Made by a program: the position numbers and the translations under genes
Notes under the pieces: model-generated
What the model was told of the DNA's origin: nothing
Seen by the model: the letters and a program-made list of their open reading frames with translations, nothing else
Database searches by the model: none
Shown here: piece by piece, positions 25,410 to 36,375 of the stretch
Numbering within the stretch: position 1 is the stretch's first letter
Layout of the letters: each line of letters begins with the position of its first letter
From: Verrucomicrobiota bacterium
GTDB lineage: Bacteria; Verrucomicrobiota; Verrucomicrobiia; Verrucomicrobiales; Verrucomicrobiaceae
Assembly: GCA_963204975.1 (NCBI GenBank)
Contig: CAUJJC010000037.1
Location: forward strand, 1 to 53,001
Direction: 5' to 3'
Length of the DNA stretch: 53,001 bases

Positions 25410-25865
25410 CTAGACAGGCGGCTCGATGCCGGAGACGATGAGAGGATAGTCTGTCATCGCCACCAGCTTCACTTGATACAGATCGGAAATCGCATCGGCC
25501 TCGGAGGCTTCGTAGTCGTCGCGGTAGTAAATTTCCTTCACACCGTAGGCGCAGAGCATCTGCATGCAGCTGGTGCAGGGCTTGGTGGTGCAGGCGACGA
25601 GCTTCACATTGCCACGCGTGAAGAGGCTGCAGAGATTGACCTCGGCGTGGATCATGTATTTGCGGCGGCGGTCGCGATCTTCCCAAAAGGCGGCATCGGC
25701 ATTGAAGCCCGGAGCCAGCCCATTGTAGGCGGTGCCGATCACCCGGTTGTCATAGTCCAGCGCCACGGCTCCCACTTTGCGGAAGGGATCTTCGGAGCGC
25801 AGGCTGGCCACATGCGCGAGGGCCATGGCGTATTGAGGGATGGTGAGACGAGAGGGCTTGTCCAT
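25410..25865 (-). CDS. dCMP/cytidine deaminase family protein (ComEB-like)
   Basis: 151 residues. The zinc-dependent deaminase motifs are present: MIHAEVNLC (His and catalytic Glu) and TTKPCTSCMQMLCAYG (PCxxC zinc ligands), with the N-terminal AHVASLRSEDPFRKVGAVAL typical of the dCMP deaminase branch. It probably converts dCMP to dUMP for thymidylate synthesis. It lies 308 bases upstream of glyS on the same strand and is divergent from argH with 123 bases between. Confidence 0.9.
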   Translation of the reverse strand: MDKPSRLTIPQYAMALAHVASLRSEDPFRKVGAVALDYDNRVIGTAYNGLAPGFNADAAFWEDRDRRRKYMIHAEVNLCSLFTRGNVKLVACTTKPCTSCMQMLCAYGVKEIYYRDDYEASEADAISDLYQVKLVAMTDYPLIVSGIEPPV

Positions 25866-25988
25866 GAACGTGGAGACCGTAGAGCGAACGAGCCGACTCG
25901 TAAACTGGTGAACCAGGAGTCATGAAGCAGGAGCAGAACACGGGGTTGCACCCAGGGCTGCGGGGGCTAGGATGCGCGCCCTCGTTTT

Positions 25989-27356
25989 ATGTGGAAAGGA
26001 AGATTCTCACAGCCCACCAGCGAACGGGTGCAGCGCTACGGCGAGTCGGTCTCTTTTGACTGGCGGCTCTACGCGCATGACATCCGGGGCTCCATCGCGC
26101 AATCGAAGGCTCTGCTGAAGGCGGGCATCATCACGAAGCAGGAGCAGACGGACATTGAGCGAGGGTTGCTGGCGATCAAAGAAGAGATCACGAGCGGAAA
26201 CTTCGAGTGGCAGGAGTCGCTCGAAGATGTCCACATGAACATCGAGTCAGAGCTGACCCAACGCATTGGTCCTGCCGGTGCCAAGCTGCACACCGCGCGC
26301 AGCCGCAATGACCAGGTGGCGCTCGACGTGCGGCTCTACTGCCGCGACGAGGTGGATGCCATCGTCGCCCACATCTCGGAATTGCAACGCGCCCTCGTGC
26401 AATGCGCTGAGCGCAATCAGAAGGCCATCATGCCGGGCTACACGCATCTGCAACGCGGGCAGCCGGTGCTCTTCGCCCATCACTTGCTGGCCTACGTGGA
26501 GATGCTGGAGCGAGACACGAATCGCCTGATGGATGCGAGCGAACGGCTCAACGTGATGCCCCTCGGCTCCGGCGCGCTGGCAGGGTCCACCATTCTCCTG
26601 GATCGCGAATTGATCGCGAAGGAACTCGGATTCCCCGCGATCACGCAGAACAGCATGGATGCGGTGAGTGATCGCGACTACGTGGCGGAAATCCTTTTCG
26701 CCATCGCCCTCTGCGGCGTGCATCTCTCGCGCCTGAGCGAAGACATCATCCTGTGGGCCAGTGCCGAGTTTGGCTTCATCGCGCTGAGCGATGCGCACAC
26801 GACGGGCTCATCCCTGATGCCGCAGAAAAAAAATCCCGACGTGGCCGAACTCACCCGTGGCAAGACCGGCCGCCTCATCGGCAATCTGATGGCGATCCTG
26901 ACGATCCTCAAAGGCCTGCCCATGACCTACAATCGCGACATGCAGGAGGACAAGGAGCCGCTCTTCGACAGCATCGACACGATCAAGGCGGCGCTCGGTG
27001 TCTTCGCCGAGATGGTCTCTGGCATGGACGTTCGCACGGAGAAGACCAAGGCCGCCGCGAGCGACCCCATGCTCCTGGCCACGGACCTCGCTGATTGGTT
27101 AGTGAAGCAAGGCCTGCCCTTCCGCCATGCGCATGAAGTCATCGGCAAACTCGTGGCCTATTCCATCGAGCAGAAGCGCGGGTTCGCCGATCTCAAGGTG
27201 AGCGAATACAAGCAGTTCTGGAAGGGCTTCAACAAAAGCGTCTATAAGGTGCTCACGCTGGACACCGCCCTTGCCGCTCGCAAGAACTCCGGCGCTCCCA
27301 GCCCAGCCAATGTGGCAGCGCAGCTCAAGCGCTGGCGCAAACTCCTCAGTGCGTGA
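25989..27356 (+). CDS. argH: Argininosuccinate lyase
   Basis: 455 residues, family-typical. ArgH splits argininosuccinate into arginine and fumarate, the last step of arginine synthesis. Visible motifs are WKGRFSQPTSERVQRYGESV at the N-terminus, ARSRNDQVALDVRLYCRDE (the first conserved region), GYTHLQRGQPVLFAHHLLAY (the second, with the catalytic His) and the fumarase/aspartase signature GSSLMPQKKNPD (the third, with the catalytic Ser). No other arg genes are adjacent. The NUDIX gene follows after 6 bases and is probably co-transcribed. Confidence 0.98.
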   Translation: MWKGRFSQPTSERVQRYGESVSFDWRLYAHDIRGSIAQSKALLKAGIITKQEQTDIERGLLAIKEEITSGNFEWQESLEDVHMNIESELTQRIGPAGAKLHTARSRNDQVALDVRLYCRDEVDAIVAHISELQRALVQCAERNQKAIMPGYTHLQRGQPVLFAHHLLAYVEMLERDTNRLMDASERLNVMPLGSGALAGSTILLDRELIAKELGFPAITQNSMDAVSDRDYVAEILFAIALCGVHLSRLSEDIILWASAEFGFIALSDAHTTGSSLMPQKKNPDVAELTRGKTGRLIGNLMAILTILKGLPMTYNRDMQEDKEPLFDSIDTIKAALGVFAEMVSGMDVRTEKTKAAASDPMLLATDLADWLVKQGLPFRHAHEVIGKLVAYSIEQKRGFADLKVSEYKQFWKGFNKSVYKVLTLDTALAARKNSGAPSPANVAAQLKRWRKLLSA

Positions 27357-27362
27357 TGCGAT

Positions 27363-27965
27363 ATGAGCGCTGACTTCGACCTGTGCAACATCGACCAAGC
27401 TGGCTGGGAGAAAACCTCCAGCCACTTCGTCGATGCGGGTCCGCACGTCAGCGTTGAGCAAGCGACCTTCCGCACGCCCACGCGAGCCTCGGCGAACTGG
27501 ACCATTGTGCATCGCAAGGCCGCCGTGGCCATCGCCCCGATGCTGGACGATGGCCGCCTCGTGCTGCTCTCGCAGGAGCGCATCCCTGTGCAGAGCCTGA
27601 CGTGGGAATTCCCTGCCGGGCAAGTCGATGCACAGCTGGCCGAAGTCTCTCAGGAACTCATCGTGCGCACCGCACTCGCCGAACTGCGTGAGGAACTCGG
27701 TGCCGAGCTGGCCGAGGGCGCGACCTTGCAGCCACTGGGCTGGTATTTTCCCTCGCCGGGCTTCACCCAGGAGCACATCTATCTCTTTCTCGCACGGCCC
27801 GTCCGCATGGTGGCTCAGGCAACTCCTCAGCACGGTGAGAGCTTCGGCGATGTGCGATACGTCACACCCGATGAACTTCGTGAGATGATCGCCCGTAATG
27901 AGATCAACAACTCGCTCACCCTCGCCCTCTTCGCCAAGCTGATGGCCTTGCGATTGATCGACTGA
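27363..27965 (+). CDS. NUDIX hydrolase, ADP-ribose pyrophosphatase-like
   Basis: 200 residues. The domain has WEFPAGQVDAQ before a stretched Nudix box with TALAELREELGAEL. The two catalytic Glu residues and the final Gly are present, but the Arg of the usual RELxEExG is Ala here, and the gap between the first Gly and the box is longer than standard. The PAG segment and the SPGFTQEHIYLFLA block point to the ADP-ribose/sugar-nucleotide pyrophosphatase branch. It follows argH by 6 bases. Confidence 0.8.
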   Translation: MSADFDLCNIDQAGWEKTSSHFVDAGPHVSVEQATFRTPTRASANWTIVHRKAAVAIAPMLDDGRLVLLSQERIPVQSLTWEFPAGQVDAQLAEVSQELIVRTALAELREELGAELAEGATLQPLGWYFPSPGFTQEHIYLFLARPVRMVAQATPQHGESFGDVRYVTPDELREMIARNEINNSLTLALFAKLMALRLID

Positions 27966-28025
27966 CACCAAAGACTCGGCTCTGCCTCACGTTACTCTTT
28001 CCAACCCCCCTCCTCCGACTGATCC

Positions 28026-29096
28026 ATGTGGAAGTTCATGCTGCACAAGATGTTCAAGATGCGCGAAAAATTCGCGGTCGATCTGGGCAAAGGCGACGTT
28101 GAAAAACCGTTCATCGAGCACCTTGAAGATCTGCGCACCACGGTTGTGCGCATCGCATTGACGCTGCTGATCGCGACAGTCTGCACCTTCATCTTTTACC
28201 ATGAGCTGTTTGAGGTCATCAAAGGCCCGCTCTGGTTTTCCGGCGTGGTAAAGAGCGAGGAGGAGCTGAAGGCCATGCTTCAGATTCTCTCGCCGCAGGA
28301 AGGCTTCATGATGATGATGAACATCGCGCTGATCGCGGCGGTGATCGTTTCGTTCCCGTTTCTGCTGCTGTTCATTCTTCAGTTCGTCCTGCCAGGGTTG
28401 AAGGACAATGAGAAGAAGCTGCTCTTTCCCGCTATCGCTACAGGTGCCGGTCTCTTTCTCGGCGGCGTATTGTTTGCCTACTACGTCGTGCTGCCCAAGG
28501 CGCTGGCCTTTTTCTTCGGCTTCAATGACGAGATGGGCCTGGGTAATGACTGGCGTGTGAATGAGTATGTGACCTTCGCCACCCGGTTCATCCTTGTCTT
28601 TGGCGTGTCCTTCGAACTGCCGATCCTGGTGATTGCGCTCGTGAAGCTGGACATCTTGAACTATCAAATCATGAAGGGCACCCGCGCCCATGCGGTGATC
28701 GGGATTGCGATTTTCTCAGCGATCATCACACCCACCCAGGATGCGCTGACGATGGGATTGATGGTGGGTCCCTTGTATTGCCTTTACGAGGCCTGTATCT
28801 GGATTGCCCGCTACATGGATAAGAAGGACCGTGAGCTGTATCCTGAATACTATAAGGACCTCGAAAAGGATGAAGCAGCGGTGAAGGCTGAGGACTCGTG
28901 GGACAACGAGGACTACAATCCGTGGAGCACCGCTGATGATGACGATGACGAAGGCTTGAAGAAGAAGGACGAAGGCGAGAGCAAGCCTTCCTCCGACGAC
29001 TCAACCTCTGAAAAATCCGAGGAGTCCAAGCCGGAGTCTGAGAAGACCCTGGAGGACTACGCTCGGGAGGACGAACAACGCCGGAACACGGATTAA
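28026..29096 (+). CDS. tatC: Sec-independent protein translocase TatC
   Basis: 356 residues. The core (about 25-275) carries six membrane helices and the TatC signatures FIEHLEDLRTTVVRI at the cytoplasmic N-terminus (twin-arginine signal docking) and a late FGVSFELPILV in helix four. TatC recognises folded proteins bearing RR signals, such as the SRRDLLQ leader of the DUF1501 gene at 39643. The C-terminal 80 residues form a highly acidic, Ser/Glu/Asp/Lys-rich, disordered tail, unusual for TatC (usually about 250 residues). tatA/tatB are not adjacent. It converges with the FAD enzyme gene with only 13 bases between. Confidence 0.95.
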   Translation: MWKFMLHKMFKMREKFAVDLGKGDVEKPFIEHLEDLRTTVVRIALTLLIATVCTFIFYHELFEVIKGPLWFSGVVKSEEELKAMLQILSPQEGFMMMMNIALIAAVIVSFPFLLLFILQFVLPGLKDNEKKLLFPAIATGAGLFLGGVLFAYYVVLPKALAFFFGFNDEMGLGNDWRVNEYVTFATRFILVFGVSFELPILVIALVKLDILNYQIMKGTRAHAVIGIAIFSAIITPTQDALTMGLMVGPLYCLYEACIWIARYMDKKDRELYPEYYKDLEKDEAAVKAEDSWDNEDYNPWSTADDDDDEGLKKKDEGESKPSSDDSTSEKSEESKPESEKTLEDYAREDEQRRNTD

Positions 29097-29109
29097 TCCG
29101 TGGCCAGCT

Positions 29110-31317
29110 TCACGGCGGCGGCGGGTAAGCGGGGATATACGCTGGCACGCCGCAGATGCCGCGCGAGGCGGCCATGCCGGCTTCGACGGCGGCCTCGACG
29201 CATCCACCATTGATGCTGGAGACAGCCCAGTCGCCTGCGAGGAAGAGGTTTGCGAAGCCGCTTTGATCGGACCTTAGCCGGAGCTTGGACGTGCCGGGGA
29301 AGGAAGCGACGTAGCGCTCGCTTGGGTCGATGTTGGCACGGACGTATTGGGAGTCCAGTCGCGCGCTGCCTGCGGAATTCTCTGGGTCGTGCAGGAGATT
29401 GAAATCGAATCCGCCTGAGCCATTGGCAGGCACCGCCTTGGGCCAGAGGTGCTCGATGTTTTGGTTGAGCCAGTTGATCGCGGTCTGTTTCACCATGGCA
29501 TCGGCCGTGGCCGGATAGGTGGGATCGTTCAAGGGAGGCTGTGCGGGGCCGGGCATGGGGCCGCAGAAGTAGTGCAGGCTCTGCGGTGGTGAGGGTGTGC
29601 CGCTCCAGTTTTCCTGAGGCAGCACATCAGACATCTCACCCCAGGTATCAAATGGCTCGGCATACGTGGTCATGATGGTGTCCTGATCCTGCCAGCCGAG
29701 ATCGCTGAGCGCGGGCTGCATCCACAGTTGCAGCGCCAGCGTCTCGACGGTGCGCAATGAGTTGACCATCGTGTTCCAGGCGGGGCTGGCGGCACATAGT
29801 TCTGGTGTGAGAGTGGGCAGACCAGCGAGGGAGATGCCCAGGACGACGTGATCGAAGTCCACACCTTGCTTCAGCAGGGTGGTTCCGGCTTTCACATCGC
29901 ACCAGGCGGAGTTGAAGGTCAGCCCTACCTTGGCGAGCTGGGCCTGAAGCTCGGCGGCATTCTCGATCTGATCCCAGGCGGGTTCATCGGGCCATGCCTG
30001 GAGCGTTTTGCCATTGGGGAAGGTGATTTCGTAGAGCGGCGAATACTCAGCGCTCCCTTTGATCTCGGCCTGCACATCCATCTCGATGGCTGCGATTTGT
30101 TTCTTGTCGGGCGAGAGCCGGAGGTTGGTCGCACGATGGAAGAACTGGAATTTCACGCCGCGCTGCGAGAGCACTTGGTAGATCGGGGCGAAGATCGTAT
30201 CGCCCATGCCGCCGATCATGCGCCACATCGGGGCATCTTTGTAACCTAGCGCCATGCGGAGATACACCAGCAGCGCGGTGCCTGCCTCGAAGCGGGCATG
30301 TTCGCGATCAGCGATGCCGCCATCGAACGAAAAAGCCAGGTTGTAAATCGCACGGGTGAAGGCGCTCCATTGCGTGCCTTTCGATGCGCCGTGGCGGGTG
30401 ATCCAGGCGACAAAGTCTTCCTCATTGATGGCCTCGATTCCGGCGGGCCCTTTCGGCAGCACATCGGTGATCATCCCTTTCGCGAGGGTGGAGGCGAAGT
30501 CAAACAACTGCCAGTCCCACTTGAGATCATCGCTGGTGGAACTCAGCGACATGATTTCTGGACTGCGCAGCCACTGCTGGAACTCGATCAGGAAGTGGGA
30601 GGCGATTTCGTGCAGCGATTGCGGCGGATGCTCGCTTTGTCCCTGCGATGAGTGGAACAAATCGTGGGCCGCGACGCGCATGGCATGGAGCAGGCTGTGT
30701 GAGTCGTCTTGAAGGGTCGAGTGCGTTCGCTTCAGCAGTTCGAGCAAGGACTGCTGATGGGTGGGCAGTGGTGTCGTGCTTGGCGCGAGATCCTTGTGCT
30801 GGAAGAGATCCGACAACTTGAAGTGGTGGTGCAGCCAGTCGGCGAGCAGGCGGAACAGCTCTTCCAAAATGAGTTCCACGGAGCTTTCACCAGGCGTGCC
30901 AGGCGTCTGGGGCATGTGGATGTTTCGTGTCACCCAGCGCGTGCCGCTACCGTCGGCGATGTCCTGCTGAATGGTGAAAAAGCGCTGCGGAGCGAAGGCG
31001 TCCGTCCACTTCTGAAACAGGTCCGTCGGCTTGGTCGGGCGCTCAGCGTAGATAGTTTGAATCATGCGAAAAGCATTCTGATACCAGCCCAGCCACATGT
31101 GCAGACCATGCTCATAAATGCGGTCGCCATACCCCGCGCGTGCATCGCGTCCGGTGGCACCTTTGCCGCCGATCCTCCAGCCCATCTGATAGACGGTGAC
31201 TTCATACTTGGCGCGCAGCTCGGGGGTGCTGGAGAGAAAACCCGCAGCCGACATGGCACCGCAACCGCCACCAAGAATGGACACCTTTGTTTTTTGTTTG
31301 GGATCAACTGTGCTCAT
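29110..31317 (-). CDS. Large FAD-dependent, desaturase/amine-oxidase-like protein
   Basis: 735 residues. The N-terminal dinucleotide-binding motif is VSILGGGCGAMSAAGFL (about 12-28), then MGWRIGGKGATGRDA, and the C-terminal flavin segment FLAGDWAVSSINGGCVEAA. Together they place it with phytoene desaturase/protoporphyrinogen oxidase-like flavoproteins. It has a long helical middle region (about 140-290) not typical of carotenoid desaturases. The substrate is unknown; neighbours (tatC and a membrane protein) give no pathway. No signal peptide, so probably cytoplasmic or membrane-associated. Confidence 0.75.
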   Translation of the reverse strand: MSTVDPKQKTKVSILGGGCGAMSAAGFLSSTPELRAKYEVTVYQMGWRIGGKGATGRDARAGYGDRIYEHGLHMWLGWYQNAFRMIQTIYAERPTKPTDLFQKWTDAFAPQRFFTIQQDIADGSGTRWVTRNIHMPQTPGTPGESSVELILEELFRLLADWLHHHFKLSDLFQHKDLAPSTTPLPTHQQSLLELLKRTHSTLQDDSHSLLHAMRVAAHDLFHSSQGQSEHPPQSLHEIASHFLIEFQQWLRSPEIMSLSSTSDDLKWDWQLFDFASTLAKGMITDVLPKGPAGIEAINEEDFVAWITRHGASKGTQWSAFTRAIYNLAFSFDGGIADREHARFEAGTALLVYLRMALGYKDAPMWRMIGGMGDTIFAPIYQVLSQRGVKFQFFHRATNLRLSPDKKQIAAIEMDVQAEIKGSAEYSPLYEITFPNGKTLQAWPDEPAWDQIENAAELQAQLAKVGLTFNSAWCDVKAGTTLLKQGVDFDHVVLGISLAGLPTLTPELCAASPAWNTMVNSLRTVETLALQLWMQPALSDLGWQDQDTIMTTYAEPFDTWGEMSDVLPQENWSGTPSPPQSLHYFCGPMPGPAQPPLNDPTYPATADAMVKQTAINWLNQNIEHLWPKAVPANGSGGFDFNLLHDPENSAGSARLDSQYVRANIDPSERYVASFPGTSKLRLRSDQSGFANLFLAGDWAVSSINGGCVEAAVEAGMAASRGICGVPAYIPAYPPPP

Positions 31318-31457
31318 GTTCGATGGAAGTAAGAAACGCGCAGATGATGCCTGTTCGGATGAAACTGTCGATCCAATAAGTGCCTAACTGCGAATCCGCG
31401 ACGACTTCCGTGCGAAGACAGGCCGAAGAGCGGGCGTTTGGTTTCCCCGCTTTCCTG

Positions 31458-32519
31458 ATGAAATCATTCCTCGTCCTCGCCCTGCTAACGACTCACGCCC
31501 TGGCCTGCTCCGTGCCCGTGTTTCGTTACGGCTTGGAGCACTGGGCACCGGATGCCTATCAGGTCACGGTGTTCAAAGCGGGACCGCTGACCGATGCCGA
31601 GCATGCGCTGCTGGGCAAGCTCAGCCCCGGATCGCACACGAATGCGAGCACCCAGATCGTGGACCTCAACACGGCCACCGCCGAACAAAAAGAACTCTGG
31701 AGCAAGGCTGGTCAGCCAGGCCTGCTCGTGATGCCGCCTGTGGCAAGCCCAACCAAGCAGCCCGTCTGGACCGCGCCCTCGCTCACCGCTGAGTCCGTGG
31801 CGATGATTCAGGAATCGCCCCTGCGAAAAGACATTGCCCAGCGTCTCGCCGAAGGTGACAGCGCCGTCTGGCTGCTGCTGGAATCGGGAGACAAGGCAGC
31901 GGATGACGCCGCCGCCAAGGCCCTCGAAGGCTATCTGACCCGCGCTGCCGAGACGATGGAACTGCCCAAGCTGGACGACCAGGACATCAAGAACGGCCTC
32001 GTTTCCGTGCCAGACGAGGGACTGCGACTAACATTTCCCATGCTCCGACTTCGTCGCGATGATCCTTCCGAGGCATTCCTCGTTCGTTGCCTGCTCGCCA
32101 CGGAGCCCGATTTAAAGGACCTCAAAGCACCGATGGTATTCCCCATCTTTGGCCGGGGTCGCGTGCTCTATTCCTTGGTGGGCCGGGGCATCACGATGGA
32201 AAACGTTACACATGCGGCGAGCTTCCTCCTGGGTTCCTGCTCCTGCCAGATCAAAGAGCAAAACCCCGGCGTGGACCTGCTGATGAGCGCGGATTGGAAG
32301 ACTCTGCTCAAGGTGGATGTGCTCGCCGATGATGTGCTGCCATCCGCCGAGGAGATCCTCAATCGCAAGCCCGTGCTCGTGCCCATTCCTGAGCGGCCTG
32401 CCACCGCTGTCGAGGAGCCAGCGCCAGCAGGCGTCACCGGCTTTCCTCTGCTGACCATCGCAGTGCTAAGCCTGTTGGTGTTTGGCATTGGTTGGCGGCT
32501 GATGCTGCGCCGTTCATAG
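31458..32519 (+). CDS. Exported membrane-anchored protein, unknown function
   Basis: 353 residues from ATG 31458, giving a signal peptide (KSFLVLALLTTHALA) right before a Cys-containing start of the mature chain. The frame extends upstream to 31380 without a leader-like sequence. There is one C-terminal membrane helix (about 328-347, LLTIAVLSLLVFGIGW) with an Arg-rich end. The periplasmic part has SFLLGSCSCQIKEQNPGVDL, a CxC motif that could bind metal or form a disulfide. No family recognised. It converges with the PrsW gene, overlapping 6 bases. Confidence 0.6.
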   Translation: MKSFLVLALLTTHALACSVPVFRYGLEHWAPDAYQVTVFKAGPLTDAEHALLGKLSPGSHTNASTQIVDLNTATAEQKELWSKAGQPGLLVMPPVASPTKQPVWTAPSLTAESVAMIQESPLRKDIAQRLAEGDSAVWLLLESGDKAADDAAAKALEGYLTRAAETMELPKLDDQDIKNGLVSVPDEGLRLTFPMLRLRRDDPSEAFLVRCLLATEPDLKDLKAPMVFPIFGRGRVLYSLVGRGITMENVTHAASFLLGSCSCQIKEQNPGVDLLMSADWKTLLKVDVLADDVLPSAEEILNRKPVLVPIPERPATAVEEPAPAGVTGFPLLTIAVLSLLVFGIGWRLMLRRS

Positions 32520-34160
32520 CTGACCGATCCGACGCAGGTAAAAAATAACGATCGGCACGTAGCCCACCACATTGGCTGCCATCACATTCACTGCCAGGAT
32601 GCTGGGCGTCTCCATCGCCACCATGATCAAGCTGATGGCCACAATGAAGGCCGAGCCGACGACGAAAATCGAGAGCAGTGAAATCACAGACCCCGAGGGG
32701 CGGGCCATTAACTCCACCTGATGGAAAAATTGATGGGCCAGCAGTGCGAGGATGAGCATCGAGATCAGACTGAGATCACCCACGAAGGGCAGCGAATCAC
32801 CGCCGGTGAAGGCCCAGTCGTAGATGCCATGGGCGAGCACCACCGCGACGAATGTGCCGATGAATGGCTCCGCCTTTGCGAAACGCGTGCGCACCATTTC
32901 ATAGAATGCGAGCGCGATGAGTCCCGTCATCGCAGCATGGAAAAAGTTTGCGGTCAGCAGGCGGCCTGTGGCCACGTCGAAGCCGGACCTCATGTAGTAG
33001 CCGAAGTTCTCTTCGAGAGCGAAGCCCAGGCCAACGAAGGCTCCCGTGAGCAGGGCTTGAAGCGAATCACGACGGCGCAGCAGCCAGGGCAGGAATGGGG
33101 CGAAGAGTGCGAGCTTGCACAGCTCCTCGCGCAGTCCCACGCCTGCCACGTAATAGATCAGATCACGCGGAAATCCTCCGTGCTCGGTGAGCCCCATGAT
33201 CGTGTCTTGATAGTGCACCAGCATGATCGTCGGCCCCACGCTGAGCACCCCAGCGAGCAGCGCTGGCAGGGGAGTGATCCAGCGCCAGGGCTTGCGATCA
33301 CCGAACCGAACAAAGACCGAATACCAAAGCGAGGCGGCGAGCAGGCCGATCATCACCACATCCCAGCGAGCGCGCTCCCAGAGGCCTTTCAGCGTGCCCT
33401 TGAGCTGCATTCGCCAGTCACCCAGCAAGGCACCCGCACTGATCAACTGATAACCGGAAGCCGCTGCGCGATACGTCGGCTGATCCAACAGTTCTCGCAG
33501 CGTCTGGAGTTCACCCAGGGCAATGGCGAGGGCGAGGGCTTCGTCTCGTGCATACTCGGCCTCGGGCAGGGCACCTTCGCGACGAAACGCATGGAGAGCC
33601 TCCATCCGCAGGTCCACATGGTCGAGCAAGTGACCGAGAAACTCATTGGCCAATGGCGCAGGCGGAATCCTCCGGGCGGCACCTTCGATGCGCTCCCTGG
33701 CCTCTTTGCCGAGGGTGCTTTTGGGTTCCAGACTGGCGATGACGTAATCGTTGAACATCGCTCGCTGATCCTGAGGCCCCGCGTGGTGCTCAATCGCCTC
33801 CTTCACCTTCACGTCAAAGATTTGCCCTGTCTTGATGAAGTCCGCGATGGTCGGTATCGGCAGTTCCCACTCGGCGGCAGTCTTCGGCATCTCGTCACAC
33901 AAATCGTGAAGCCAGTTGGCGAGTTCACGGTCATGGGGCTTGGGGCTTGCCTCCACCTCGCGCAGGCCTTTGGCAAAGTAGTGCCGCAAGGCTGCCGTCT
34001 CATCGTGCGAAGACAGCCCGTCATCGCGAGTGCTGGCGATGATCGTGGCCGCTGCGTAACCAGCGATCAGAATCGCCCCGCACAGGATGCCGAGATGGCG
34101 ATGGCTGCGCGACAGAATGTGCAGCCGCGTGCGCCAGCCGTGAGGGATCAAGAAATTCAT
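32514..34160 (-). CDS. PrsW-family intramembrane metalloprotease with a long N-terminal domain
   Basis: 548 residues from ATG 34160; ATG 34211 (565 residues) is an alternative. The N-terminal 250 residues are helical and polar after one early membrane helix (about 20-40). The C-terminal part holds about nine helices with the PrsW motifs GLREELCKLALF (EExxK), FALEENFGYY, ANFFHAAMTGL and VLAHGIYDW, whose Glu and His residues bind zinc in this family. PrsW in Bacillus cleaves an anti-sigma factor in the membrane; the target here is unknown. It is divergent from acs with about 157 bases between. Confidence 0.85.
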   Translation of the reverse strand: MNFLIPHGWRTRLHILSRSHRHLGILCGAILIAGYAAATIIASTRDDGLSSHDETAALRHYFAKGLREVEASPKPHDRELANWLHDLCDEMPKTAAEWELPIPTIADFIKTGQIFDVKVKEAIEHHAGPQDQRAMFNDYVIASLEPKSTLGKEARERIEGAARRIPPAPLANEFLGHLLDHVDLRMEALHAFRREGALPEAEYARDEALALAIALGELQTLRELLDQPTYRAAASGYQLISAGALLGDWRMQLKGTLKGLWERARWDVVMIGLLAASLWYSVFVRFGDRKPWRWITPLPALLAGVLSVGPTIMLVHYQDTIMGLTEHGGFPRDLIYYVAGVGLREELCKLALFAPFLPWLLRRRDSLQALLTGAFVGLGFALEENFGYYMRSGFDVATGRLLTANFFHAAMTGLIALAFYEMVRTRFAKAEPFIGTFVAVVLAHGIYDWAFTGGDSLPFVGDLSLISMLILALLAHQFFHQVELMARPSGSVISLLSIFVVGSAFIVAISLIMVAMETPSILAVNVMAANVVGYVPIVIFYLRRIGQL

Positions 34161-34317
34161 GAGCGCTGAACCTGCGGTGGAAGGTCCTGTTTGCAACGGC
34201 TGAGCGATCATTCGAGAGCGATGATGGAAGGTGCGGCTGGTCGTCGTTTCGGATTGCCACGCGCGTCGTGATTGCCTAATCTCGCCGCCCTTCCCCCCTC
34301 CTAAATATCTGAACTCC

Positions 34318-36324
<2,007 letters not shown>

Positions 36325-36345
36325 GCCTCGATCACATCCCTCACG

Positions 36346-36373
36346 AAAGGGCGAGCTTCGGCTCGCCCTTTTT
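36346..36373. terminator. Bidirectional terminator between acs and the AraC gene
   Basis: A perfect 11-bp stem, AAAGGGCGAGC/GCTCGCCCTTT, with a TTCG tetraloop and T tracts in both directions. It serves acs on the plus strand and the AraC-type gene ending at 36376 on the minus strand. Confidence 0.95.
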
Positions 36374-36375
36374 CG

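Noticed and set aside
32721..34169. 482-codon open frame opposite the PrsW gene
   Set aside because: The opposite strand has clear PrsW motifs; this frame has none and is His/Arg-rich, typical of antisense reading.
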